Shown: one piece after another, positions 7,129-15,382 of the stretch | Numbering within the stretch: position 1 is the first letter of the stretch | How the letters are laid out: each line of letters starts with the position of its first letter | NCBI RefSeq assembly: GCF_018130785.1 | Contig: NZ_JAFCJT010000028.1 | Coordinates: forward strand, 1 to 64,000 | Source of the DNA: Bradyrhizobium liaoningense | Lineage (GTDB): Bacteria > Pseudomonadota > Alphaproteobacteria > Rhizobiales > Xanthobacteraceae | Direction of reading: 5' to 3' | Length of the DNA: 64,000 bases | Translations under genes and position numbers: made by a program | Notes under the pieces: model-generated | Told to the model about the DNA's origin: nothing | The model's input: the letters and a program-made list of their open reading frames with translations, nothing else | The model's database searches: none

Positions 7129-9291
7129 TTACGCCGCCCGCATGTTGTTGAGGAACGCGTCGATCTCCCCGCGCAGCATGTCGGCCTCGCGGCGCAGTGC
7201 GTCGGAGGCGCCCAGCACTTCGCTCGCTGCGGCACCCGCCTCGGCCGAAGCCGTGGAGACGCCGACGATATTGCTGGAGACCTCGCTGGTGCCGCGGGCG
7301 GCATGCTGGATGTTGCGGGCGATTTCGCGGGTGGCGGCGCCCTGTTCTTCGACTGCGGCGGCGATTGTGGTGGTGACGTCGTTGATCTCGCCGATGATCC
7401 GGCCGATGCCCTGGATGGCGCCGACAGCGGAGGTCGTGACCGACTGCATGCTGGCGATCTGGGTGCGGATCTCTTCCGTCGCTTTCGCGGTCTGGCTTGC
7501 GAGGCTCTTCACCTCGGAGGCGACCACGGCGAAGCCGCGGCCGGCCTCGCCCGCGCGCGCCGCCTCGATGGTGGCATTGAGCGCGAGCAGATTGGTCTGC
7601 GAGGCGATGGTCTGGATCAGGTCGACCACGACGCTGATGCGGCTCGCGCTGTCGGCGAGGCTCTGCACCGTGGTGTCGGTGGCGCCTGCTTCGTCCACCG
7701 CCTTCCTGGCGATCGCGGCCGAGGTGACGACCTGCTTGCTGATCTCCTCGATCGAGGACGACAGCTGCTCGGTGCCTGACGACACGGTCTGCACGTTGAC
7801 CGAGGTCTCCTCCGCGGCGGAGGCGACCGCGTTCACCAGTGCGTTGGACTGGTCGGCGGTGTTCGACATGCTCTGCGCGGTGGACTGCATCGAATTGGCC
7901 GACTGCGCGAGATTGTCGAGCGCGTTGCGAACCGTGCCCTCGAACTCGGCGATCTTGGCTTCCATGCGCGCGGCACGTTCGGCCTTGGCGACACGGTCCT
8001 TGTCCTGCTCGCTCGACATCGCGCGGGCCTCGATCATGCTCTCGCGGAACACCTGCAGCGTGTTCGCCATCACCGAGATCTCGTCATTATGGTTCTTGGA
8101 GCGGTAGGTTTCGGTCTCGAGGTCGCCGTTCGCGAGCAGTTGCATCGATTGGTGCAGGGCGCCGATCCGTCGCAGAATGTTGCGGCCGACATAGAGCCAG
8201 ACGAACAGCGCCGAGCCGACCAGCATCAGCGCGCCCAGCGCCAGCATCGCGGTGGTGGCGAGCGAGATCTCCTGGCGCGCCTGGAAGGTCGACGCGTTGG
8301 TCTCCTTCTGCACGCCGTCGACCAGCTGCTGCACGCTGATGCCGAGACCGACATTGAGTTTGCGGGTTTCGTCCAGAATGGTCTGTCCGTAGTCGATGGC
8401 GTCGAGCTCCTTCTGGCGGATCTTGAACACGCCGGTCTTGCCCTCGCCGAACGCGAACAGTTTTTGCACGGCATCGCGCATGGACTGCATCGAGGCAACC
8501 TTCGGCAGGTCCTCGAGGTTCGACTTGACGCGATCGCGCGTCGCCTTGAATTCCTTCTCGATCACCTCAAGCGTGTCGCTGTTGTTGGCCGACAGCGCCG
8601 CCATCATGTCGGCGGCCATCAGATTGCCGTTGGCGGAGATCGTCGCGATCTGGGCGACGGTGCGCGCGGCTTCAGTGGCGTCGTCAGCAGAGACGTCCGC
8701 CGCGCCGAGGATCGCGTTCAGACGCGTCTGTGCGTCGAGCATCGCTGGGCCGGCCGCGCCGACGAAGGCGAGCTGCGACTTGCGCAACGCCTCATACTGC
8801 TTGTCATGCAGCGCGCCGGTCTCAAGCCGCTCGCGCGCGGCCGACACCAGGCTCTGGGTCGCCTCGTCGATACTCTTGGCGGTGTCGCGCAGCGCGGTCG
8901 CGATCTGCTTGTCGGCGCCGAGCTCGATGATCTCGCCGAGCTTGGCCATGGCGAGCTGCTGGATGTCCTTCACGCTCTTGGTGCGTTCGTTCAGCGCCTC
9001 GTCGGACGGCGATGCCAGCAGGCCCGGACCTTGCGCCGCCAGCGTCGCGCTTTGAGAGGCGAGCTGAAGGCTGGCGGAGAGGCGCGGAATGTCGCGGCCG
9101 CTCAGATCCATCATGGTCGCACCGAGATGATTGAACACGAAGCCGGCGCCGGCTGCGATCACGAGGCCCATGCCCGCGATCAATGCGAAGGCGGAGAACA
9201 GGCTGCCGCGCACGCCCCATTTCGGCATCTTGAAGCGAGGCCTGAAACGGCCAGGGACGCGGCCAAGCAGGCCACCAAAACGGATCGCCAT
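7129..9291 (-). CDS. Methyl-accepting chemotaxis protein
   Basis: A 720-residue transmembrane chemoreceptor. It has a basic cytoplasmic N-terminus, a first membrane helix near residues 30-50, a long periplasmic helical sensor region (about 55-340), a second helix near 345-370 (TTAMLALGALMLVGSALFVW), a HAMP domain and a signalling domain. The hairpin tip NLLALNATIEAARAGEAGRG is intact, so it should couple to CheA/CheW. The periplasmic region is rich in coiled-coil heptads and resembles a helical-bimodular or similar large sensor; no ligand can be named. It is transcribed alone. The start ATG is at 9291. Confidence 0.93.
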   Translation of the reverse strand: MAIRFGGLLGRVPGRFRPRFKMPKWGVRGSLFSAFALIAGMGLVIAAGAGFVFNHLGATMMDLSGRDIPRLSASLQLASQSATLAAQGPGLLASPSDEALNERTKSVKDIQQLAMAKLGEIIELGADKQIATALRDTAKSIDEATQSLVSAARERLETGALHDKQYEALRKSQLAFVGAAGPAMLDAQTRLNAILGAADVSADDATEAARTVAQIATISANGNLMAADMMAALSANNSDTLEVIEKEFKATRDRVKSNLEDLPKVASMQSMRDAVQKLFAFGEGKTGVFKIRQKELDAIDYGQTILDETRKLNVGLGISVQQLVDGVQKETNASTFQARQEISLATTAMLALGALMLVGSALFVWLYVGRNILRRIGALHQSMQLLANGDLETETYRSKNHNDEISVMANTLQVFRESMIEARAMSSEQDKDRVAKAERAARMEAKIAEFEGTVRNALDNLAQSANSMQSTAQSMSNTADQSNALVNAVASAAEETSVNVQTVSSGTEQLSSSIEEISKQVVTSAAIARKAVDEAGATDTTVQSLADSASRISVVVDLIQTIASQTNLLALNATIEAARAGEAGRGFAVVASEVKSLASQTAKATEEIRTQIASMQSVTTSAVGAIQGIGRIIGEINDVTTTIAAAVEEQGAATREIARNIQHAARGTSEVSSNIVGVSTASAEAGAAASEVLGASDALRREADMLRGEIDAFLNNMRAA

Positions 9292-9404
9292 CGAAATTCC
9301 CCCACGTGTGATCTTTATATTTTCGCGGCGGAGTATCCTTCGGCCGGGTTAAAAAATCGCAAGTTGCACAATTGGTTGCGCTCGTTCCGCACAGCGAAAA
9401 GAGA

Positions 9405-9430
9405 AAGGGCCGGCAGAGTTGCCGGCCCTT
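9405..9430 (-). terminator. Rho-independent terminator of the outer-membrane protein gene
   Basis: Arms AAGGGCCGGC (9405-9414) and GCCGGCCCTT (9421-9430) pair perfectly with a 6-base loop. Read on the minus strand the stem is followed by TTTCTCTTTT, a classic termination tract, 28 bp after the stop of the gene at 9458. Confidence 0.8.
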
Positions 9431-9457
9431 GATGATGAAGAGATTTTTGAGGCGCGA

Positions 9458-10183
9458 TCAGTAGCGCGCGACCGCCGAATTGGCCCAGTTGAAGCGGTAG
9501 TTGACGCCGGCCTTGACGGTGTGGTCGTCGGTGGTGAAGCTGCCGGTGCCCGCCAGCGGACCGCCGGTGAAGCTCGCGTCGCCGAAATTGTAGTACTGGT
9601 ACTCGGCCTTGGCCGACCAGTTCGGGGCGAACATGTATTCGAGGCCGGCGCCGACGGTGTAGCCGTTGCGGTGATCGCCGGTGATGAGGAAGGCGGTCGG
9701 CACGCCGCCGACGGTCACCTTCTCGTTGTTGTCGGAATAGGCGTAGCCGCCCTTCACGTAGAGCAGGCCCGGACCCCAGGTGTAGCCGACGCGGCCGGTG
9801 ATCGAGCCGAGGCCACGCTGGTCGTTGCTGTAGGCGATGCCGCCCGGAAACACGGCGCCGACGCTGCCGGAAAGCCAGGAATATTGGCCTTCGACGCCGA
9901 CCACGAAGCTCGGGTTGAACTGCCAGTCCGCACCGACCTGCACGCCGCCGAGGAAACGGCCGTTGCCGTTGTTGCCGGTGGAGAGGCCGTTGAAATTGTT
10001 GTCGCTGGAGAACGCGCCGCCGACATGGCCACCGAGATAGAAGCCCGTCCAGTTGTAGATCGGCGCGGCATAGGCCGGCGCGGGCGCCTTGTAATAGTTG
10101 CGATTGCCGAGATCGGCGCCGACGGCCGGCGCGGCAGCGCCCACCACGAGCAGCGCAACGGTGGCAAACAGAAACTTCTTCAT
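9458..10183 (-). CDS. Outer-membrane beta-barrel protein, Omp25/OmpA-like
   Basis: Starting at the ATG 10183 the product is 241 residues with a clear signal peptide (MKKFLFATVALLVVGAAAPA, cleavage near AVGA). The mature part begins with the rhizobial motif IYNWTGFYLGGHVGGAFSS and continues with alternating aromatic strands such as WGPGLLYVKGGYAYSDNNE and SAKAEYQYYNFGDASF. It ends in an aromatic residue (ARY), as expected for recognition by the BAM complex. These small eight-stranded porin-like proteins are abundant in alphaproteobacterial envelopes. The longer open frame upstream to 10321 lacks a secretion signal at its own start and is rejected. A terminator follows. Confidence 0.9.
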   Translation of the reverse strand: MKKFLFATVALLVVGAAAPAVGADLGNRNYYKAPAPAYAAPIYNWTGFYLGGHVGGAFSSDNNFNGLSTGNNGNGRFLGGVQVGADWQFNPSFVVGVEGQYSWLSGSVGAVFPGGIAYSNDQRGLGSITGRVGYTWGPGLLYVKGGYAYSDNNEKVTVGGVPTAFLITGDHRNGYTVGAGLEYMFAPNWSAKAEYQYYNFGDASFTGGPLAGTGSFTTDDHTVKAGVNYRFNWANSAVARY

Positions 10184-10407
10184 CGTCTTGAACTCCAGCA
10201 CTTTGGTCCCCGGCAGGCGCGCTGTCCGCGCCGTCGTTGGTTTTGCAGATAGCTCGCTTTTGACGAAAATGCTGTCACATGCATGGCACAACGGCTGCCA
10301 ACCTAACTTATTGGGCTGCAAATGATTTTCGTGCTTAATGCCGGCTTAAGAAATGCTGAAGGAAGGCTTAATCTGTCGCCTTCACGGCAAGCTGCGTGCG
10401 TCTTGCG

Positions 10408-10728
10408 CTAACCAAGACGCCGCCGCGCTTCATCGCGCATCTGCTCGCGGAAGGCCGCGCGCTTTGCGGGCCGGTCTTCCTCGCGGACGTCGTGGCGATC
10501 GAAGACGTCGAACTTCTCCATGATCGGATAGCGCTCGCTCGCCATCGCGAGCACGCGCAGTACCTTGGTCGCGGACGGCGTCGGCCCGCTCACCTCCCAG
10601 CGCCGGATGGTATCAGCGCCGCCCTTCTCCGGCAGTCCGCAAAGCTTCGCCATGTCGGCCGCGGTGAGCTTGCGCTCGAGGGCATCGGAAAGGTCGTTGC
10701 GGAGCTGCTTCAGTTCGGGGCCGGTCAT
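10408..10728 (-). CDS. Small helix-turn-helix protein
   Basis: A protein of about 106 residues from ATG 10728. The stretch LTAADMAKLCGLPEKGGADTIRRWE followed by GPTPSATKVLRVLA looks like an XRE-type helix-turn-helix that binds DNA. The C-terminal third is highly charged. A TTG start at 10761 would add 11 residues. It stands alone between the outer-membrane protein gene and a hypothetical gene on the other strand. Targets are unknown. Confidence 0.65.
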   Translation of the reverse strand: MTGPELKQLRNDLSDALERKLTAADMAKLCGLPEKGGADTIRRWEVSGPTPSATKVLRVLAMASERYPIMEKFDVFDRHDVREEDRPAKRAAFREQMRDEARRRLG

Positions 10729-10851
10729 GCTGCTTGCGTCCAGGAAAGTCACCGAAGGCAATGCACTAGCGCTGATTCGGGTCCATCCGAAGGCGCGTCA
10801 TGATCGTGATAGTGTGTCCGTGCCGGTCGAGCGTCAGCGAGGGGAAATCGT

Positions 10852-11193
10852 ATGCCCGTGTTCAAGCTGCCCCTGTCGGGGGATGTCGTCCAGTCCATCT
10901 ATCCGTCGTTCTTCAGTCCCACCGGCGGCCAGTTCGGCCTCGTCAACATCACGGTGGGGCAATCCTCGGCGCCAGATGTCGAGAAGGACGTGCTGTCGGA
11001 TGTCGCCGGTTATGGCAAGCAGATCGGACAGATCGCGGACGCGCTGCTCACCGTGGTCGAGCATCTGGAGTCGCGGCCCGACCACGCGCTCGCTGACGAT
11101 CCGGCGATAGTCGCCTTCAAGGAACTGATGCACTCTGTCGCGACAGTCAAGGAGCGACACGGCCGCAAGGCGTGTCGCCCGAAGCGACGATGA
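10852..11193 (+). CDS. Hypothetical protein, 113 aa
   Basis: The frame begins MPVFKLPLSGDVVQSIYPSF and is preceded by a good ribosome site (GCGAGGGGAAATCGT). The N-terminal half, with SPTGGQFGLVNITVGQS, looks like a beta-rich domain; the rest is helical and ends in a basic tail (RHGRKACRPKRR). No signal peptide or membrane segment is seen. I do not recognise the family. Codon use supports a real gene. Confidence 0.6.
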   Translation: MPVFKLPLSGDVVQSIYPSFFSPTGGQFGLVNITVGQSSAPDVEKDVLSDVAGYGKQIGQIADALLTVVEHLESRPDHALADDPAIVAFKELMHSVATVKERHGRKACRPKRR

Positions 11194-11319
11194 CCACGGC
11201 GGCGGTGCCGGGGTCAGGCACATTCGGGCGTGCACGAAGTTATGAACGAGTGCCTATGGAAATCTTGCGATGAATGAACACTTGCGACAATGGGCTCGCA
11301 GCCAATGAAGGGAACCGCC

Positions 11320-11604
11320 ATGACAAGCATCAAACCCGCCATTGCCGCACTCATCACCGTCGGACTGCTCGCCGCGCCCTTCGCAGCCGAAGCGAAGAAG
11401 GTCCGGGCGAGCCGGCATCACAGCACCAGCGTGGTAGCCCCGACTTATGGCGGCGCCGCATCGCCGGTCGCGCAGCCCCGGGCCGCTTACGGGGCGTCCG
11501 GACAGACGGTCGGGACGGTCACGGCACCCTCGGTCGGATCGTACAATTGGCCGTCGGTCGGCGTGACCAATTCGGTACCGACCTGGAACAACACCACGAG
11601 ATAG
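11320..11604 (+). CDS. Small secreted protein with GQTVGTVTAPSVG motif (copy 1)
   Basis: From ATG 11320 (ribosome site GAAGGGA) the product is 94 residues. It has a signal peptide ending PFAAEA, a basic stretch KKVRASRHH, and a low-complexity mature part. The C-terminal ~35 residues, SGQTVGTVTAPSVG followed by PSVGVTNSVPTWNN, are nearly identical to those of the protein at 13469-13741 although the middle parts differ. The upstream ATG at 11290 is not needed. The function is unknown; the conserved tail of a secreted peptide suggests a cell-envelope or matrix role. Confidence 0.75.
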   Translation: MTSIKPAIAALITVGLLAAPFAAEAKKVRASRHHSTSVVAPTYGGAASPVAQPRAAYGASGQTVGTVTAPSVGSYNWPSVGVTNSVPTWNNTTR

Positions 11605-11635
11605 AGAGCACGTCGCCAAGCCGCGCCGGCGACCG

Positions 11636-12571
11636 TCAACGCGTACCCGCCGCGAGGCCGGAGAGCAGGTAGAGCGCGACCAGCAATGTCGCGACCGACA
11701 GCATCGTCGTGACCGAGACGGTGGCCGCGACCAGCTTCTCCTCGATCTTGTGCTCGTGCGCCAGCACATAGACGGTCTTCGCCGTCGGCACGGCCGCGCA
11801 TATGACGGCGGCGACCGTGTAGAGCGGATTGAGGCCGGTGACCACGCAAAGTCCGTAGACGATCAGCGGCATCACCACCAGCTTCACGGTCGCAAGCGCG
11901 AACGATGCCTTCAGGTTGGATCGCAGGCCGTCGACCGACAGGCCAAGCCCGATGGCAAACAGCGCGCAGGGCGTGAGCGCAGCGGCAATCATGTTCAGAT
12001 ATGCCGCGACCGGCGCCGGAATCGGCAAACCCGAAATCGCCCAGACGAGACCGATGAGCGTCGACAGGACCATCGGATTGAGCAGGATCTGCTTCACCAG
12101 TCCGGTGGAATGCTCAGCGCCGCGCACCTCCCTTTCCAGCAGGATGACCGTGAGCGGAAACATCACGCCGGCGACGAACACCGTCGCCACCGCGGCGGGC
12201 AGGACGGCGGGCTGGCCGTAGATCGCGTGCAGGATCGGGAGCGCCACGAAGCCGGTATTGGTCATCGCGGCCGCCATGCCTTGGATCGTGCTGCTGGCGA
12301 GATCGTGCTTGCCGCCCGCGCGGACCGCCAGGAACACCAGCGCGAAGCAGACGAGGGAGCCGCCGCCGAACGCGAGCAGGAAACGCCATTCCAGCAGGTT
12401 GCGCGCCGGCTCCTGGGCGATCGTGACGATCAGCAGCGCCGGCATCGCCACGTTGTAGGCAAAATGCACCAGCGCGTCCGCAAGCGAGCGGGAGAGATAG
12501 CCGAGTTCGCCGGCAAGCCAGCCGGTGACGATGATTGCGAACACGGGAAGAACGAGGCTGGCGACCTCCAT
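11636..12571 (-). CDS. AEC family transporter (auxin efflux carrier-like)
   Basis: About 311 residues from ATG 12571, with ten predicted membrane helices in two halves. It begins MEVASLVLPVFAIIVTGWLAG, and carries family features such as FAYNVAMPALL near residue 40, AAMTNTGFVALPIL near 110 and the second-half blocks LTPCALFAIGLGL and VICAAVPTAKTVYVLA. Members carry small organic acids such as malonate, malate or auxin-like acids. It converges with the small secreted gene, separated by only 31 bp. The substrate is unknown. The upstream ATGs at 12631 and 12604 would add an unlikely leader. Confidence 0.88.
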   Translation of the reverse strand: MEVASLVLPVFAIIVTGWLAGELGYLSRSLADALVHFAYNVAMPALLIVTIAQEPARNLLEWRFLLAFGGGSLVCFALVFLAVRAGGKHDLASSTIQGMAAAMTNTGFVALPILHAIYGQPAVLPAAVATVFVAGVMFPLTVILLEREVRGAEHSTGLVKQILLNPMVLSTLIGLVWAISGLPIPAPVAAYLNMIAAALTPCALFAIGLGLSVDGLRSNLKASFALATVKLVVMPLIVYGLCVVTGLNPLYTVAAVICAAVPTAKTVYVLAHEHKIEEKLVAATVSVTTMLSVATLLVALYLLSGLAAGTR

Positions 12572-12675
12572 CCGGCTTCCCCCTCTGCCAAGCAGCGCCG
12601 CCATTCTATCCTGGCGATGCATGCTCGTCACGGTTCAACTGGATGGCGCCGTCCTCGACCAGACGGCCGGTGGCC

Positions 12676-12885
12676 TCAGGCGCCCCTGCCGGCCTGTTGG
12701 CCGATCACGCAGCGCCATGCGGCCAGGCGTTCGGCCGGATGCTGGTTCATCCATTCGGCGAGCTGTGGCGCGCCCATCAGGCACGACTGCACCGAGATGT
12801 TGGCGAAGTCCGAGGTGGTGACGATCTGCTCGTGGCAATTTGTCGGAGACGAGAGACTGCAGAGCACGGCGATGATCTTGATCAC
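12676..12885 (-). CDS. Tiny conserved protein of a duplicated two-gene cassette (gene B, copy 1)
   Basis: A 69-residue product starting at GTG 12885. Four cysteines (9, 17, 35, 59) and the block MGAPQLAEWMNQHPAERLAAW are conserved in the second copy at 51991-52200. The start codon overlaps the stop of gene A as GTGA, giving tight translational coupling. The hydrophobic N-terminus (IKIIAVLCSL) could be a weak export signal or a buried strand; with four conserved cysteines an exported disulfide protein is possible. I do not recognise a named family. Confidence 0.72.
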   Translation of the reverse strand: MIKIIAVLCSLSSPTNCHEQIVTTSDFANISVQSCLMGAPQLAEWMNQHPAERLAAWRCVIGQQAGRGA

Positions 12886-13055
12886 GACAGATTTCCGGCG
12901 TCGCCGTTGGCCGCGCGGCCGATCGTTGCGTTGTCATGCTGCTCGCCGCTCGGATCAGCCGGCGGAAAAATGCTGTCGTAGATCGCGCGCGCCTCTTTGA
13001 TCAGGCGAACGCGCTCGCGCTCGGATTTCGAGACAAACTGAATAACCTGGCCCAT
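12882..13055 (-). CDS. Tiny conserved protein of a duplicated two-gene cassette (gene A, copy 1)
   Basis: From ATG 13055 (ribosome site TTGGAG) the product is 57 residues, MGQVIQFVSKSERERVRLIK and onward to YDSIFPPADPSGEQ. The copy at 52197-52379 shares this start and the core IYDSIFP. The protein is charged, helical and has no export signal. A longer reading from 13085 is not supported by the second copy. It overlaps gene B by 4 bp. Function unknown. Confidence 0.7.
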   Translation of the reverse strand: MGQVIQFVSKSERERVRLIKEARAIYDSIFPPADPSGEQHDNATIGRAANGDAGNLS

Positions 13056-13468
13056 ATCGGCTCCAATAGTTCGAAAATCCATCATCAGATGATGGAAATC
13101 ATTCCAAGCGAATGTGGGGTGCCGACTTTGGCTTTGCAGCTGTGCAGGCGGTCACGAAGGATAAAAAGCCCGTGACGATTCTGTTCCTGCGCGGAACGGA
13201 ATACCGGAGCAATGCGCCGATCTCGCGCCGCCGGTCCGCGCTCCCGTGACCGGCCACCGGCGCAAGCAAGGCGAGTTAAGGTTGCCGCGCGTGCGTCCCT
13301 GTCCGGCCGGAGCCGCTTGTGGTGGCATCGTGACGGAGTGTTGAGATCCACCGTATGACCCTGCTGCGGCACATTTTCGCGCACGCGGAGTTGTAAGGTT
13401 GCTCAGTGCAGCGGTTCGACAACCGAATGACTGACGCGACTGAGCGACCGCGATCGAAAGGATCACCC
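13056..13468. other. Intergenic region without a supported gene
   Basis: About 410 bp between cassette copy 1 and the second small secreted gene. Open frames here are arginine-rich and have no ribosome sites, so I do not call genes. It must hold divergent promoters for both neighbours; no clear boxes stand out. Confidence 0.4.
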
Positions 13469-13741
13469 ATGACAAGAATGAGACGCTCCCTTGCTACACT
13501 TATCGCTCTCGGATTGGCGGCGGCGCCATTCGCTGTCAGTGCGCAGACGTCGGGGACGAGCACACAAAACCGCACGAGCGGAAGCTCCGGAGCACCGGCA
13601 CAGCAGGGCGCGACTTATGGAAGCTCCGGACAGACAGTCGGGACCGTTACGGCGCCGTCGGTCGGAACGTCTAATCAACCCTCGGTCGGCGTGACCAACT
13701 CAGTCCCCACCTGGAAGAACACCAACCCTCCGGCCAAGTAG
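13469..13741 (+). CDS. Small secreted protein with GQTVGTVTAPSVG motif (copy 2)
   Basis: From ATG 13469 (ribosome site GAAAGGA) the product is 90 residues. The signal peptide MTRMRRSLATLIALGLAAAP ends near VSAQ. The mature part is Ser/Thr/Gly-rich, then carries the tail SSGQTVGTVTAPSVG...PSVGVTNSVPTWKN shared with the protein at 11320-11604. The two genes lie 1.9 kb apart on the same strand with different genes between, so they are diverged paralogues rather than a tandem copy. It converges with a peptide ABC gene. Function unknown. Confidence 0.75.
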   Translation: MTRMRRSLATLIALGLAAAPFAVSAQTSGTSTQNRTSGSSGAPAQQGATYGSSGQTVGTVTAPSVGTSNQPSVGVTNSVPTWKNTNPPAK

Positions 13742-13759
13742 CAGCCGCGATCGGCCGAC

Positions 13760-15382
13760 TCACGCCGCCGGCGCGCGTTCCTTGCGTCCCGGCACCGCCG
13801 CCAGCAGCTCGCGCGTATAGGCGTGCTCCGGCGCGGCGAACAGTTGCGCGGTCGGCTTCAACTCGACGATGGCGCCGCGCTGCATCACCGCGATGCGGTC
13901 GCAGATTTGCGCGGCGACGCGCAAATCGTGGGTGATGAACAGCATCGAGAGGCCGAGGCGCGCCTTGAGGTCTTCGAGCAGTCGTAGCACCTGCGCCTGA
14001 ACGGAGACGTCGAGCGCGGAGACGGCTTCGTCGGCGACGATGATCTCGGGTTCGAGCGCGAGCGCACGCGCGATGCCGATGCGCTGACGCTGGCCGCCGG
14101 AGAATTCATGCGGGTAGCGGTCGAGCGCGCCGGCGTCCAGCCCGACCATCTTGAGGAGTTCGCGGGCGCGGTCGAATGCGACCTTCGGATCGGTGCCGGC
14201 TGCGATCGGACCGTCGGCGATGATGTGACCGACCTTGCGGCGCGGATTGAGCGAGGCGAACGGATCCTGAAAGATCATCTGGATGCGATGGCGCTCGGCG
14301 CGCAGCGCCTTGCCAGAGAGCGAGGTGAGATCGGTTTCGCCGATCCGCACGGTGCCGCGATCGGCCTCGATGAGGCGCATCACGAGCCGCGCCACCGACG
14401 ATTTGCCGGAGCCGGATTCGCCGACGAGGCCGAGCGTCTCGCCCTTGAGGATGCTGAAATTGACCTCGCGTGCGGCATCGACGCGGCGGTCCTCGCGAAA
14501 CCAGCCGCCTGGCGTGACGTAGGTCTTGTCCAGCCCGATCACCTCGACGGCCCTGGCCTGGTCGTCGAGCGGCTCGCGCGCCGGCGGCTCCACCGACGGC
14601 ACAGCGGCGAGCAGCGCCTCGGTGTAGTCGTGCTGCGGCTGGTTGAAGACGGTCGCGGCGGGTCCTTCTTCCACGACCTTGCCGTGCCTGAGCACCACGA
14701 CCTGGTCGGCGATGTCGGCGACCACGCCGAAATCATGGGTGATGAACATCACCGCCATGTTGCGGTTGCGCTGGAGGTTGCGGATCAGTTTCAGGATCTG
14801 TGCCTGCGTGGTGACGTCGAGCGCGGTGGTCGGCTCGTCAGCAACCAGCACCGCGGGCTCGAGCGCGAGCGCCATCGCGATCATGGCGCGCTGGCGCTGG
14901 CCGCCCGAGAGCTGGTGCGGATAGGCGCGCACGATGCGCTCGGGGTCGGGCAGGCCGACCTCGCGCGCCAGCGACAGTGCCTTTGCGCGGCGCTCCTTCG
15001 GCGACAGCAGGCCGTGGGCCTCGAACATCTCCGCCATCTGGTCGCCGATCCGCATCAACGGATTGAGTGCGGTCATCGGCTCCTGAAAAATCATTGCAAG
15101 CCGGCGGCCGCGCAAATCGCGCCAGCCGTCGTCATCCAGCTCGAGCAGGTCGCGGCCCTCGAACTGGATCTCGCCGGAGGTGACGGTGACCGTATCAGGC
15201 AACAGGCCCATGAGCGCATGCGCGCACATCGACTTGCCGGAGCCGGATTCGCCGACGACGCAGACGATCTTGCCGGGCCGCAAATCGAGCGAGACGCCGT
15301 CGACGGCGAACGGACGCTCGGCACCCTTCGGCAGCGCGATCCGCAAGTTCTTGATGGAGACGGCGGGTGGGGCGGTGGTCAT
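13760..15382 (-). CDS. Peptide ABC transporter, fused dual ATP-binding protein (DppD-DppF/YejF type)
   Basis: The 540-residue protein contains two complete ABC ATPase domains. Domain 1 has Walker A GESGSGKS near residue 44, signature LSGGQRQR and Walker B VLVADEPTTALD; domain 2 repeats them (GESGSGKS near 320, FSGGQRQRIGIARALALEPE, IIVADEAVSALD). Each domain ends with the oligopeptide/dipeptide C-terminal segment (HDYTEALLAAVP and HAYTRELLAAVP). It energises the permeases encoded just upstream, with a stop/start overlap (TGATG). The second Walker B has DEA in place of DEP, a common variant. Confidence 0.94.
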   Translation of the reverse strand: MTTAPPAVSIKNLRIALPKGAERPFAVDGVSLDLRPGKIVCVVGESGSGKSMCAHALMGLLPDTVTVTSGEIQFEGRDLLELDDDGWRDLRGRRLAMIFQEPMTALNPLMRIGDQMAEMFEAHGLLSPKERRAKALSLAREVGLPDPERIVRAYPHQLSGGQRQRAMIAMALALEPAVLVADEPTTALDVTTQAQILKLIRNLQRNRNMAVMFITHDFGVVADIADQVVVLRHGKVVEEGPAATVFNQPQHDYTEALLAAVPSVEPPAREPLDDQARAVEVIGLDKTYVTPGGWFREDRRVDAAREVNFSILKGETLGLVGESGSGKSSVARLVMRLIEADRGTVRIGETDLTSLSGKALRAERHRIQMIFQDPFASLNPRRKVGHIIADGPIAAGTDPKVAFDRARELLKMVGLDAGALDRYPHEFSGGQRQRIGIARALALEPEIIVADEAVSALDVSVQAQVLRLLEDLKARLGLSMLFITHDLRVAAQICDRIAVMQRGAIVELKPTAQLFAAPEHAYTRELLAAVPGRKERAPAA

